9,841 bases of DNA from an uncultured Actinomycetes bacterium (lineage in GTDB: Bacteria > Actinomycetota > Actinomycetes > Nanopelagicales > Nanopelagicaceae), in assembly GCA_903897475.1 (NCBI GenBank), contig CAIUBS010000123.1, positions 1 to 9,841 of the forward strand, read 5' to 3'. The translations under genes and the position numbers were made by a program. Positions 1 to 7,500 of the stretch are shown here, in pieces. The notes under the pieces were generated by a model, which was given only the letters and a program-made list of their open reading frames with translations, ran no database searches and was not told the origin of the DNA. Every line of letters starts with the position of its first letter. Positions within the stretch are counted from its first letter, which is position 1.

Positions 1-374
1 ACCATGCCGGCTAACGATGTTGGTATGGCGTACCAATCAATTCCCCGCAACCAAGTCGCAGCAGCAAAACCCGCCAAGTCAGTAGTTGCACCACCGCCAA
101 ATCCAATAATTGCGTCTGATCTCTCTAAACCTACCACCGCACACTTTCGCCATATGCTCTCTAGGACCTTGAGAGTTTTTTGATTTTCTCCAGCGGGTGT
201 AGCAATGATTGATAAATTTTTGGTTTCTTTAAGTTTAAAAAGCTTTATTAAAGGAGATGGAGCAACCAGTAGCACCTTTCGATGTGTAGCCGCAATCGCA
301 GTTATCTCTTTAGGCGCATTAGCCCCGACAACAACTCTATAATTTCTATCTGCAATTACATCAACCACCTTCAT
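1..374 (-). CDS. aroB: 3-dehydroquinate synthase, N-terminal part (cut by window edge)
   Basis: This is the first 124 codons of AroB, read on the minus strand from an ATG at 374; the rest lies beyond position 1. AroB converts DAHP to 3-dehydroquinate using NAD+ and a divalent metal in the cytoplasm, the second step of the shikimate pathway. The reading frame is open throughout. It contains the family's NAD+-binding glycine motif, GFGGGATTDLAGF, at about residues 91-103, followed by ATWLRGIDW and IPTSLAGMV, which match the conserved stretch leading to the metal-binding core. Metal ligands and catalytic residues are further downstream and cannot be checked. The start overlaps the aroK stop in an ATGA junction (371-374), and there is no clear Shine-Dalgarno before it, so translation is probably coupled to aroK. 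Nothing indicates disruption. Identity is very likely from the motif and from its position after aroK. Confidence 0.93.
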   Translation of the reverse strand, partial: MKVVDVIADRNYRVVVGANAPKEITAIAATHRKVLLVAPSPLIKLFKLKETKNLSIIATPAGENQKTLKVLESIWRKCAVVGLERSDAIIGFGGGATTDLAGFAAATWLRGIDWYAIPTSLAGM

Positions 375-886
375 ATTTTGCTCGCAATTTTTTCGGTAAT
401 CGTTTTGGCCACATCAGCTGGCTTGTGGTTATCTGAGGAAACTATAGCTGTAGCTAATCTTTCATAAATGGGTCTGCGCTCACTCATTAAGTGCAACCAC
501 TGTTGGCGGGGATTTATCAACAATAGCGGTCTATCTTTATTGAAACCAATTCGATTTGCTGCTTGCGAGATTGAAACATCAATAAAAATTACTGGGTACT
601 GTGCGTTAATTAATATCTCTTGAATAGCTGAGTTAATTGGTGCACCTCCCCCAAGCGCTATTACACCTTCGAATTCGGAAAGAATTTTGGTCACTGTCTC
701 AACCTCTATTTTTCGAAAGACTGGCTCTCCTTGATCAACAAAAATTTCAGATATTTTCTTTTGGGTATTACGCTCAATCTCAGCATCACTATCAATAAAT
801 TGCATACCAAGTTCTTTTGATAATGCCTTGCCTATACTTGTTTTGCCAGCACCAGGTGGACCAATCAGGACTATTTTCTTGGACAT
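371..886 (-). CDS. aroK: Shikimate kinase
   Basis: AroK phosphorylates shikimate to shikimate 3-phosphate with ATP, the fifth step towards chorismate. The 171-residue length is normal for this single-domain P-loop kinase. Walker A is GPPGAGKT at residues 9-16. The shikimate-binding elements are present: D32 and D34 in the DSD motif, R58 in the FRK context, and the G79-G80-G81 triplet. R119 of the RPLL lid sequence and R138 in ERRPIYERLA fit the family's ATP and phosphate contacts. It starts at an ATG sharing one base with the aroC stop (TAATG) and ends in an ATGA overlap with aroB. No convincing Shine-Dalgarno precedes it, so it probably depends on ribosomes finishing aroC. The aroC-aroK-aroB order is typical of Actinobacteria. 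Nothing looks damaged or transferred. Confidence 0.97.
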   Translation of the reverse strand: MSKKIVLIGPPGAGKTSIGKALSKELGMQFIDSDAEIERNTQKKISEIFVDQGEPVFRKIEVETVTKILSEFEGVIALGGGAPINSAIQEILINAQYPVIFIDVSISQAANRIGFNKDRPLLLINPRQQWLHLMSERRPIYERLATAIVSSDNHKPADVAKTITEKIASKI

Positions 887-2070
887 TACTTGATTTCTAA
901 TGTTTTAATATAATTTTCAAAATTTCGCTTAGTCTCCTGAACACTATCTCCACCAAATTTCTCCAGGACTGCATCTGCTAAGACAAGGGCTGCCATTGCT
1001 TCTGCAACTATTCCCGCTGCCGGAACAGCGCACACATCAGATCTTTGATTAATAGCCTTGGCAGGTTGCCCAGTTGCAACATCAATTGTGTCTAAAGCCT
1101 TAGGCACAGTTGAAATCGGTTTCATGGCAACCTTGATTCTCAAAATCTCGCCATTACTCATTCCACCTTCAGTTCCACCAGCACGATCAGTTCTTCTAAC
1201 GATTGAACCAACTGAATTCTTCTCAATCTCATCGTGTGCTACTGAACCTCTGCGCTTTGCAGTTTCAAATCCATCACCAATTTCGACACCTTTGATAGCT
1301 TGAATTCCCATCATGGCACCAGCTAACCGCGCATCCAATCTCTTATCCCAATGTGTGTGAGATCCAAGCCCCGGTGGCAAGTTGTAAGCGAGAACCTCAA
1401 CAACTCCACCCAAGGTATCGCCATCTCTATGAGCAGCTTCTATCTCTTTTACAATCTCAGCACTAGTTTTTTTATCAAAGCATCTAACTGGATCCTCATC
1501 AATAGTTAAGCGATCACTGACGCTAGGCAACTTGTAATCTGCAGGAACACAAACTTTGCCGATTGAGACAACATGGCTAAGAATTTCAATACCGACACTT
1601 TGTTGCAAAAAAGCCCGCGCCACTGCACCTAATGCCACTCTGGCGGCGGTCTCGCGCGCACTTGCTCGTTCTAATATCGGTCTTGCATCAGAAAAATTAA
1701 ACTTTTGCATTCCTACTAGATCTGCATGTCCTGGTCTAGGTCTAGTTAACGGGGCATTTCTAGCTAAATCCTTAATTTCATCAACTAGTACTGGGTCAGC
1801 ACTCATCACTTTTTCCCACTTAGGCCACTCAGAATTTGCTATTTGAATTGCAATCGGACCGCCTTGAGTTACTCCGAGTCTTATACCACCTGTAATCGTA
1901 ATTTTGTCGGCTTCAAAATTTTGTCTAGCCCCTCGACCAAAACCTAATCGACGTCTAGCAAGATCATTATCGATCTCCTTACTCGTAATCAACACATGTG
2001 AAGGCACGCCTTCAATAATCGCTGACAGCGCTGGGCCATGAGATTCACCAGCCGTTAGCCATCTAAGCAT
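886..2070 (-). CDS. aroC: Chorismate synthase
   Basis: AroC converts 5-enolpyruvylshikimate 3-phosphate to chorismate, the last common step to aromatic amino acids and related compounds, using reduced FMN. The 394-residue length fits actinobacterial enzymes. Family signatures are complete: AGESHG at residues 7-12, RRRLGFGRG at 39-47, RPGHAD at 111-116, RASARETAAR at 135-144, GLGSHTHWDKRLDA at 234-247, RAGGTEGGMSNG at 296-307 and RSDVCAVPAAG at 343-353. The conserved histidines of the first signature (H11) and of RPGHAD are present. The start is an ATG preceded by GGAGGA at 2074-2079, a strong but slightly close site (3 bases away). That site is embedded in a predicted hairpin, listed separately. 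The gene follows the prepilin peptidase by 73 bases, the largest gap in the window, and overlaps aroK by one base. Confidence 0.98.
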   Translation of the reverse strand: MLRWLTAGESHGPALSAIIEGVPSHVLITSKEIDNDLARRRLGFGRGARQNFEADKITITGGIRLGVTQGGPIAIQIANSEWPKWEKVMSADPVLVDEIKDLARNAPLTRPRPGHADLVGMQKFNFSDARPILERASARETAARVALGAVARAFLQQSVGIEILSHVVSIGKVCVPADYKLPSVSDRLTIDEDPVRCFDKKTSAEIVKEIEAAHRDGDTLGGVVEVLAYNLPPGLGSHTHWDKRLDARLAGAMMGIQAIKGVEIGDGFETAKRRGSVAHDEIEKNSVGSIVRRTDRAGGTEGGMSNGEILRIKVAMKPISTVPKALDTIDVATGQPAKAINQRSDVCAVPAAGIVAEAMAALVLADAVLEKFGGDSVQETKRNFENYIKTLEIK

Positions 2071-2073
2071 TTG

Positions 2074-2094
2074 TCCTCCATAAGTATTAGAGGA
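2074..2094 (-). promoter_or_regulatory. Hairpin covering the aroC ribosome binding site
   Basis: In the minus-strand transcript just before aroC, UCCUCUA (2094-2088) can pair with UGGAGGA (2080-2074). This gives seven pairs, one of them a G-U wobble, closed by a seven-base loop AUACUUA. The 3' arm contains the GGAGGA Shine-Dalgarno of aroC. The pairing is read directly from the sequence. That it limits aroC translation is an inference: the stem is short, its stability was not computed, and a chance match to a purine-rich ribosome binding site is possible. Because the upstream gene ends 73 bases before aroC, ribosomes leaving it would not automatically open the structure. Confidence 0.4.
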
Positions 2095-2143
2095 GTATTC
2101 TCTCAGATTTGTTACTTATCCTGAGCACAATTTAAGGTGATGC

Positions 2144-2527
2144 TTAAAGGATTTTCACCATATAGGTTCCAAAAATCATAAAGGGAGCAAAGGGTATGGC
2201 TGATGACCTTCGAGTAAGCGAGAATAGACCACCAGCAATCCAAGCAATTGAGATTGAATTAAGAATGAGCGAAAACGAGCTTAATGGGGTTGCGCAAAGA
2301 AATGATAATTTTACATCCCCTGAGCCAATTTTTCCTTTCGAAATCAAATTAAGAACTAGATATATAAATACCGCAGAGATTGCGATCAGAAAATTGTTTA
2401 GATAAGTAAGGCTTTGAATCATCAATAGCACAATCAAATCAATATTTCGTACTAAATGAAACCGATAGTCATAATAAGCAATCCACAAAAAAACACCAAG
2501 AATTACTAGTTCTATCCACACTCTCAA
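2144..2527 (-). CDS. Minimal type IV prepilin peptidase (A24 family)
   Basis: This is a small membrane aspartyl protease of the A24 family, which cleaves the short leader of type IV pilin-like proteins at the inner face of the membrane. Both expected catalytic aspartates are visible: D20 in AYYDYR and D71 in the GSGD motif followed by VKL. A late IPFAPF at about 111-116 resembles the family's C-terminal PFGPFL. Hydrophobic segments lie at about 4-18, 29-60 (probably two), 74-102 and 111-125. The N-terminal methyltransferase domain of PilD/GspO is absent, as in short TadV/CpaA-type enzymes. The first available start is TTG at 2527, but AGG at 2530-2532 is only two bases from it and eight bases from an in-frame GTG at 2521, so the true protein may begin two residues later. 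No pilin or secretion genes lie in the window, so the substrate is unknown. A homologous gene occupies this site in mycobacteria. Confidence 0.85.
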   Translation of the reverse strand: MRVWIELVILGVFLWIAYYDYRFHLVRNIDLIVLLMIQSLTYLNNFLIAISAVFIYLVLNLISKGKIGSGDVKLSFLCATPLSSFSLILNSISIAWIAGGLFSLTRRSSAIPFAPFMIFGTYMVKIL

Positions 2528-2567
2528 AGCCTACGAATTTTTTGATTGGCTAAAATAAACCTGTGGA

Positions 2568-3365
2568 TTACTTCTTTATTGCCTGATATCCAACTTTAAG
2601 TAGGCTCTGGCGCATCTGATCGAAATCAAAATCAGTTTGAGAGAAGTACTTAATCTGAAATAAAGCTTGCTCTACTAATAATGCAAGTCCACCAACTACT
2701 GTTTTACCCAAGTTTTGATATCTCTTAGCCAGTTCAGTGGGCCATGGATGGTAAATAACTTCAAAAAAATCTGCTTTGGAAGAGATCACCGATAACCCAT
2801 CAGTCGCCCCGGCAGGAGTCGTAGAGATAATCAGATCTCGATCTTGAATTTCCTCAAATCTTAGCCAATCTAAAAAACTAATTTGTAGATCGCCCGCAGC
2901 AGCATGTAGTTGATCATGTCTAATCATTGATCGAGTTAAAATAGTTACTTCTGAGCCAGTCCCCTTTAGGGCACCAATTGCAGCTCTAGCGGTTCCACCA
3001 GCGCCCAGGATTGCGATCTTTTTACCAAAATAGGGTGCAAGTAAACTTTTAAAGGCCATTAAATCTGTTGATAAACCTATGCTTCCAGTCGATTCAAAAA
3101 TTACCGTATTAATAGAGGATATTTGTTTTGCAACCGGATCAACCCTGTCTACAAAACCAATTGAAATCTCTTTTAGCGGCATGGTTAATGCCAATCCTCT
3201 GTATCCAGCTTCCTTTGATTTAAAATAAAACTCTCCAAAATTTAAATCAGTAACTTCCTCAGAAACAAAACTTGCTGGTACGCCGAGCAACTCATATGCG
3301 GTGGCATGCAACAATGGAGAAAGTGAATGAGTTATCGGACTTCCAGCAACAGCTAGCTTTATCAT
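2568..3365 (-). CDS. aroE: Shikimate dehydrogenase (NADP+)
   Basis: AroE reduces 3-dehydroshikimate to shikimate with NADPH, the fourth pathway step. The 265 residues are a normal length. The N-terminal substrate domain has the serine pair S14 and S16 in ITHSLSP, then T61 and K65 in LTMPLKE (K65 is the expected catalytic lysine), N86 in SINTV and D101 in STDLM (expected catalytic aspartate). The Rossmann domain has GAGGTARA at 121-128. GLALLVEQA at 226-234 supplies the conserved late glutamine. Odd points: the asparagine usual before the threonine (NVT) is alanine here (A59), the usual NTD is STD, and the common NRT motif reading the NADP phosphate is replaced by LTRS. Actinobacterial AroEs often vary at the first site. 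The ATG overlaps the mltG stop (ATGA) and has GGGA seven bases upstream. It belongs with aroC, aroK and aroB downstream. Confidence 0.95.
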   Translation of the reverse strand: MIKLAVAGSPITHSLSPLLHATAYELLGVPASFVSEEVTDLNFGEFYFKSKEAGYRGLALTMPLKEISIGFVDRVDPVAKQISSINTVIFESTGSIGLSTDLMAFKSLLAPYFGKKIAILGAGGTARAAIGALKGTGSEVTILTRSMIRHDQLHAAAGDLQISFLDWLRFEEIQDRDLIISTTPAGATDGLSVISSKADFFEVIYHPWPTELAKRYQNLGKTVVGGLALLVEQALFQIKYFSQTDFDFDQMRQSLLKVGYQAIKK

Positions 3366-4357
3366 TCAAACATCCCAGCCTTTTCATTCTTTCTAAACTC
3401 ATTAGCCCATCCAAGAAACTCATCATACGACTTAGTAAACCGAGTATCTCCTGGCTTAACAGTCACATAATAAAGCCAATCGCCAGATGCAGGATTGACT
3501 GTAGCTGCCATAGCTTCTTCACCGGGGTTACTAATCGGTGTTGGCGGTAACCCTCGATACTTGTAAGTGTTGAATTTAGAATCGATTTCTAATCTTTTAT
3601 AAGGAAGCCTTATGTTGCCCCTCAAGTTAAGGGCATAGTCGATTGTTGCATTAATTTGAAGTGGCATGCCAATTTTTAGACGGTTGTAAATAACTCTTGA
3701 AATCTTCGCAAAATCTTCTGGATCACCTTCAGATTGAACAATTGAGGCAATAATCAAAAGTTGGTAAGGGCTATAGCCCGAAAATCCCTGATCAATCTTG
3801 CTTTCTTTAGCGGCAAAATCAAATCTTTGTACCATTCGCAAAACGGCTTGATCAAAAGTTGTTCCAGGCTCAAACGAATATTGGGCTGGGAAAAGAAAAC
3901 CCTCTAAATCCTTTGTGTTATAAATCTTGTTAGGAATAACTTTGCCAGAGTATTTCCCAGTAACAGAGTCAGATTTGATAAGTAAATTAAAAATCTCCGA
4001 CTTGCGCAACCCCTCTGTGAAACCAAAGACGCCAATAATTCGTTTTGCATCTAAAAGTTGCTCAAGTGCTGCCTGGGAAGATATTTCTAAATCGATCTCA
4101 TGAACACCCGGAGCTATTGACTTAGCTCTTCTGTCATTAAGTGCGATCTTGTAGAAGACTTTGGAAGTTTTTATCACTCCAGACTCGGACAGTTTTCTTG
4201 CAATATCAAAACCCGTCTCACCAGATTTAATTAAAATTTGTGTTTTACTAGTTGACGATGTTGCCCGATAATCATTTAGTAAAAATGCATTGTGAAAAGC
4301 TATGGCAACTAAGGTTGTCAATAAAACACTTAGAGATAAGCTAAGATATTTTTTCAA
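3362..4357 (-). CDS. mltG: Endolytic murein transglycosylase MltG (YceG-like)
   Basis: MltG cuts nascent peptidoglycan glycan strands near the membrane and so helps set their length. The 331-residue protein has a short basic start (MKKY), a single membrane anchor at about residues 5-27 and an extracytoplasmic domain. A LysM-like segment (about 38-90) precedes the YceG catalytic domain. There the motif ASIVQSEG at 204-211 provides the conserved glutamate, most probably E210 by family comparison. Further conserved stretches are RVIYNRL at 221-227, LQINATIDY at 233-241, NTYKYRGLPP at 263-272 and PISNPG at 274-279. The start is TTG, overlapping the ruvX stop in TTGA, and is supported by GGGGA at 4364-4368 six bases upstream. 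The long cytoplasmic tail seen in some actinobacterial homologues is absent; the N-terminus here is only the anchor. It overlaps aroE by four bases. Confidence 0.96.
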   Translation of the reverse strand: MKKYLSLSLSVLLTTLVAIAFHNAFLLNDYRATSSTSKTQILIKSGETGFDIARKLSESGVIKTSKVFYKIALNDRRAKSIAPGVHEIDLEISSQAALEQLLDAKRIIGVFGFTEGLRKSEIFNLLIKSDSVTGKYSGKVIPNKIYNTKDLEGFLFPAQYSFEPGTTFDQAVLRMVQRFDFAAKESKIDQGFSGYSPYQLLIIASIVQSEGDPEDFAKISRVIYNRLKIGMPLQINATIDYALNLRGNIRLPYKRLEIDSKFNTYKYRGLPPTPISNPGEEAMAATVNPASGDWLYYVTVKPGDTRFTKSYDEFLGWANEFRKNEKAGMFE

Positions 4358-4806
4358 ATCAAATCCCCAATAGGTCTGCCTGATTTCTCATTAGCTAAGG
4401 CATTTTCTAGAATTGCTATAGCAGCTATTTGATCAATAATTGTCTTGCCGTCTCGTTGTGAAATTCCAACATCTCGCAATTTACTATTTGAATTTGCTGT
4501 AGATAATCTCTCATCTACTAGATAGATTGGACGGTCATAGAAAGATTTAATAAAATTAGCAAAATTTAGTGCTGATGCAGATTTCTGGCTTAATGAACCT
4601 GATAGGTGTTTTGGATTGCCTACAACTACGTAGATAGGATCAAACTCGGCAATTATCTCCTTTAGTTTAATCTCAATTTTGGCATCATTTAGAATTGTGG
4701 AGTGTGGTGAGACCAGAATTGATTCTGTATCACTAGTTGCAACCCCAATTCTCTTGTCACCGTAGTCAAAGCCAACTCGCGTACCAAATGTAATTGGCTT
4801 ACTCAT
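4354..4806 (-). CDS. ruvX: RuvX/YqgF-family putative Holliday junction resolvase
   Basis: This is a cytoplasmic RNase H-fold protein of the YqgF family, called a putative Holliday junction resolvase; in some bacteria it has been linked to 16S rRNA 5' end processing, so its exact role here is uncertain. The 150-residue length is usual. The three acidic positions of the fold are visible: D14 in GFDYGDKRIGVA, E99 in VDERLST and D125 in the IIDQIAA motif. VVGNPKHLSG at 61-70 corresponds to the common VVGLPxxxxG strand-loop, with asparagine in place of leucine. The ATG lies nine bases after the alaS stop. AGG at 4815-4817, overlapping that stop, gives an eight-base spacing. Its own stop overlaps the TTG of mltG. 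The alaS-ruvX-mltG order is the standard actinobacterial arrangement. Confidence 0.95.
   Translation of the reverse strand: MSKPITFGTRVGFDYGDKRIGVATSDTESILVSPHSTILNDAKIEIKLKEIIAEFDPIYVVVGNPKHLSGSLSQKSASALNFANFIKSFYDRPIYLVDERLSTANSNSKLRDVGISQRDGKTIIDQIAAIAILENALANEKSGRPIGDLI
4364..4368 (-). promoter_or_regulatory. Ribosome binding site fixing the mltG TTG start
   Basis: GGGGA on the minus strand, inside the final codons of ruvX, is six bases before TTG at 4357. It supports TTG as the mltG start and thereby the TTGA overlap with the ruvX stop. Confidence 0.7.
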
Positions 4807-4815
4807 TCAAAACGC

Positions 4816-7497
4816 CTAATTTAACTTTTCTGTCAATAACTTGGTAATTTCAGAAAAAGCTTGAGGAATCAAACTGCTATCTACTCCACCACCCTGCGCA
4901 AAATCATCCTTACCGCCTCCACCCCCACCAAGCACGGCTGAGCCAACCTTAATTAGTTCTCCTGCTTTTACTCCGCGCTTTACTGCGTCGGCAGAAACAG
5001 CCGCTACCAATAATGGCTTTCCTAAGTTCAAAGTTGAGAGCACAACTATTGAAGATTCAATTTTTGATCTTATATTAACTGCGATTGTCCTTAGATCGTC
5101 AACTAAAATTTCATCCTCTAACTTGTCGATTACTAAAGTGAAATCTCCAACTTTTTTTCCTTTTTTAACTAGATTTGATACCAATTCCAATGCTTTAGCC
5201 GAACGCACTGCAGCAATCTCCCTCTCCATGCTCTTGACCTTGTCTAGTAAATCTGAAATTTTTTGTGGAAGTTCTTCAACTTGGCTTGCCTTAAGAATTT
5301 CAGTTAGTGAATTGAGCAGTAAGTGCTCTTTTGCTAAGTAGCTGTAAGCATCATGCCCAACAAGCGCTTCAACCCTGCGCACACCAGCTCCAATAGAGGA
5401 CTCAGAAAGGAGTTTTACTAAACCTAATTCTCCAGATCGAGCAACATGTGTACCTCCACAAAGTTCTTTTGCCCAATCTCCTACACTGACAACTCTGACC
5501 TGTTCCCCGTACTTCTCACCAAACAGCGCCATCGCTCCCATTGCTTTTGCCTCAGCTTGGGACATAACTTCTGCATGCACTTGTAGATCTGAAATCAACA
5601 GATTATTAACCCGACTTTCGACCTCGTTTAGAACTGAATTTGGTACTGCACTAGTTGCAGGAAAATCAAATCTAAATCGACCGGGGGAATTTTCAGATCC
5701 TGCCTGAGTTGCTGTCTCTCCAAGTGCTTCGCGGAAAGCTTTATGCACCATATGAGTTGCTGTGTGTGCGCGAGAAATCGCAAGTCTTCTCTGTATATCG
5801 ATTTCTGCCAAAACTTGATCAAAACCTTTCACAACACCAGATTTCACAACACCTCTGTGAACAATTAAGCCAGGCACTGGAGATTGCACATCGTAAACTT
5901 CAACTAACGCTCCATTAGCGAATTTGATCTGCCCACCATCGGCAAGTTGACCGCCGCCTTCAGCATAAAACGGAGTTCTATCAAGTATTAATTCTATTTC
6001 AGATCCCACATTCGCTTCAGAGACAAGTTTTCCTTCAAATAAAACACCTGTAAGTTTTGATTCACTTGATGTGTGCTCATAACCAATAAATTTAGTTAAA
6101 CCAGACTTATCGACTACCGCCCTATACTCTGAAAGATCGGTATGTCCACTCTTTTTAGATTTTGCATCTGCCTTAGCGCGATCTCGCTGTTGATTCATTA
6201 ATTTTCTAAACCCAACTTCATCCACCTCTAAGCCTTTTTCTCTGGCCATCTCAAGAGTTAGATCAAACGGAAATCCATAGGTGTCATGTAATTTAAAAGC
6301 GGTATCCGCTGAGAGCGACTTCTTCTTTGAAGTTTTCAACTCATCAGCCGCCAGATCAAAAATGCTTGTTCCACTCTTTAAAGTTTGAACAAAACTTTCC
6401 TCTTCTGCTTGTGCAACAGCAAGAATTCTCTCGGATCCTGTAACTAGTTCAGGATACTGTGGGCCCATCGCACTTATGGAGCTCTTCATCAGCTCACCTA
6501 TTACTAATTCTTGAGAACCTAAGATCTTCATGTTTCTTATGGCTCTTCTCATCATTCTTCGTAATACATAACCCCGACCTTCGTTGCCAGGTGTGACCCC
6601 GTCTCCGATTAGCATCATGGCTGTTCTGGCGTGATCTGCAATTACCCTTAATGAAATGTCAGTTTGTTCGTCATTACCATACTTAACTTTGGTTAGAGCC
6701 GATGCTTTGTCCAAGATCATTCTAGTTGTGTCAATCTCGTAAATATTTTCTACACCCTGAAGAAGTGCTGCAGTTCTTTCTAAGCCAAGTCCAGTGTCAA
6801 TGTTTTTGGCTGGCAGCTCTCCTACTATTGGAAATGAATTTTTATCACCCCCTTCGCCGCGAATGTTCTGCATAAATACCAAATTCCAAATTTCTAAATA
6901 GCGATCCTCATCTGCAACTGGACCGCCTTCTTTACCGTAGGCACTTCCTCTATCAAAATAGATTTCTGAACAAGGTCCACATGGGCCTGGGATTCCCATT
7001 GACCAAAAGTTATCTGCCATTCCTCGTCGTTGAATTCTGTTTTTTGGAACTCCAACTTGCTTTTCCCAAATTTGAGCTGCCTCATCATCATCCTGGTACA
7101 CCGTTACCCATAATTTATCCTCAGCAAAACCATATCCACCATCTGAAATCGATTTTGTTAAGAGCTCCCAAGCAAGTGAGATGGCTCCCTCCTTAAAATA
7201 ATCTCCAAAGGAAAAATTTCCACACATCTGAAAAAACGAAGCATGTCTAGTAGTTTTACCTACTTCATCAATATCTAGGGTTCTTACACACTTTTGCACC
7301 GATGTTGCACGCTTATACGGAGGCTTAACCTCCCCAAGAAAAAACGGCTTGAACGGAACCATCCCAGCATTTACTAGCAAGAGATTGGGATCATCGGCTA
7401 TAAGTGAGGCTGATGGAACTACCGTATGTTTTAAATCTAGAGAGTTGTTTGACTCAAAAAAACTTAACCAGCGAGAGCGAATTTCTGCGGAGTTCAA
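4816..7497 (-). CDS. alaS: Alanyl-tRNA synthetase
   Basis: AlaRS attaches alanine to tRNA(Ala), recognising the G3:U70 pair, and edits mischarged Ser and Gly. At 893 residues it is full length. The class II catalytic domain carries motif 2 around RHASFFQMCGNFSFGDYF (84-101) and motif 3 around DTGLGLERTAALLQG (234-248). The editing domain contains HTATH at 578-582 and CGGTH at 680-684, so all four zinc-site residues (H578, H582, C680, H684) are present. The C-Ala domain ends with a glycine-rich stretch and AQGGG near 855-871, preceded by a coiled segment at about 740-775. The start is TTG at 7497, chosen because AAGGAG at 7504-7509 lies six bases upstream and the protein then begins MNSAEIRSRW, matching the family start. 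It follows the DUF948-like gene by three bases and precedes ruvX by nine. Confidence 0.98.
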   Translation of the reverse strand: MNSAEIRSRWLSFFESNNSLDLKHTVVPSASLIADDPNLLLVNAGMVPFKPFFLGEVKPPYKRATSVQKCVRTLDIDEVGKTTRHASFFQMCGNFSFGDYFKEGAISLAWELLTKSISDGGYGFAEDKLWVTVYQDDDEAAQIWEKQVGVPKNRIQRRGMADNFWSMGIPGPCGPCSEIYFDRGSAYGKEGGPVADEDRYLEIWNLVFMQNIRGEGGDKNSFPIVGELPAKNIDTGLGLERTAALLQGVENIYEIDTTRMILDKASALTKVKYGNDEQTDISLRVIADHARTAMMLIGDGVTPGNEGRGYVLRRMMRRAIRNMKILGSQELVIGELMKSSISAMGPQYPELVTGSERILAVAQAEEESFVQTLKSGTSIFDLAADELKTSKKKSLSADTAFKLHDTYGFPFDLTLEMAREKGLEVDEVGFRKLMNQQRDRAKADAKSKKSGHTDLSEYRAVVDKSGLTKFIGYEHTSSESKLTGVLFEGKLVSEANVGSEIELILDRTPFYAEGGGQLADGGQIKFANGALVEVYDVQSPVPGLIVHRGVVKSGVVKGFDQVLAEIDIQRRLAISRAHTATHMVHKAFREALGETATQAGSENSPGRFRFDFPATSAVPNSVLNEVESRVNNLLISDLQVHAEVMSQAEAKAMGAMALFGEKYGEQVRVVSVGDWAKELCGGTHVARSGELGLVKLLSESSIGAGVRRVEALVGHDAYSYLAKEHLLLNSLTEILKASQVEELPQKISDLLDKVKSMEREIAAVRSAKALELVSNLVKKGKKVGDFTLVIDKLEDEILVDDLRTIAVNIRSKIESSIVVLSTLNLGKPLLVAAVSADAVKRGVKAGELIKVGSAVLGGGGGGKDDFAQGGGVDSSLIPQAFSEITKLLTEKLN

Positions 7498-7500
7498 TTA

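Noticed and set aside
1556..1846. 96-codon plus-strand open frame inside aroC
   Set aside because: It lies wholly opposite conserved chorismate synthase motifs (RPGHAD and RASARETAAR), and its composition follows from the opposite strand's codons.
2071..2143. Promoter for aroC in the 73-base gap (TAATAC and TTGTGC elements on the minus strand)
   Set aside because: No -35 and -10 pair has acceptable spacing, and the TAATAC would start transcription inside the ribosome binding site. A promoter further upstream, inside coding sequence, cannot be excluded.
2528..2567. Possible hairpin or terminator between aroE and the prepilin peptidase (AGCC with GGCT)
   Set aside because: Only four pairs with a 16-base loop and no U tract after the stem; the gene downstream is expected to be co-transcribed.
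3272..3550. 92-codon plus-strand open frame over the aroE/mltG junction
   Set aside because: It crosses two well-supported genes on the other strand and shows no motif.
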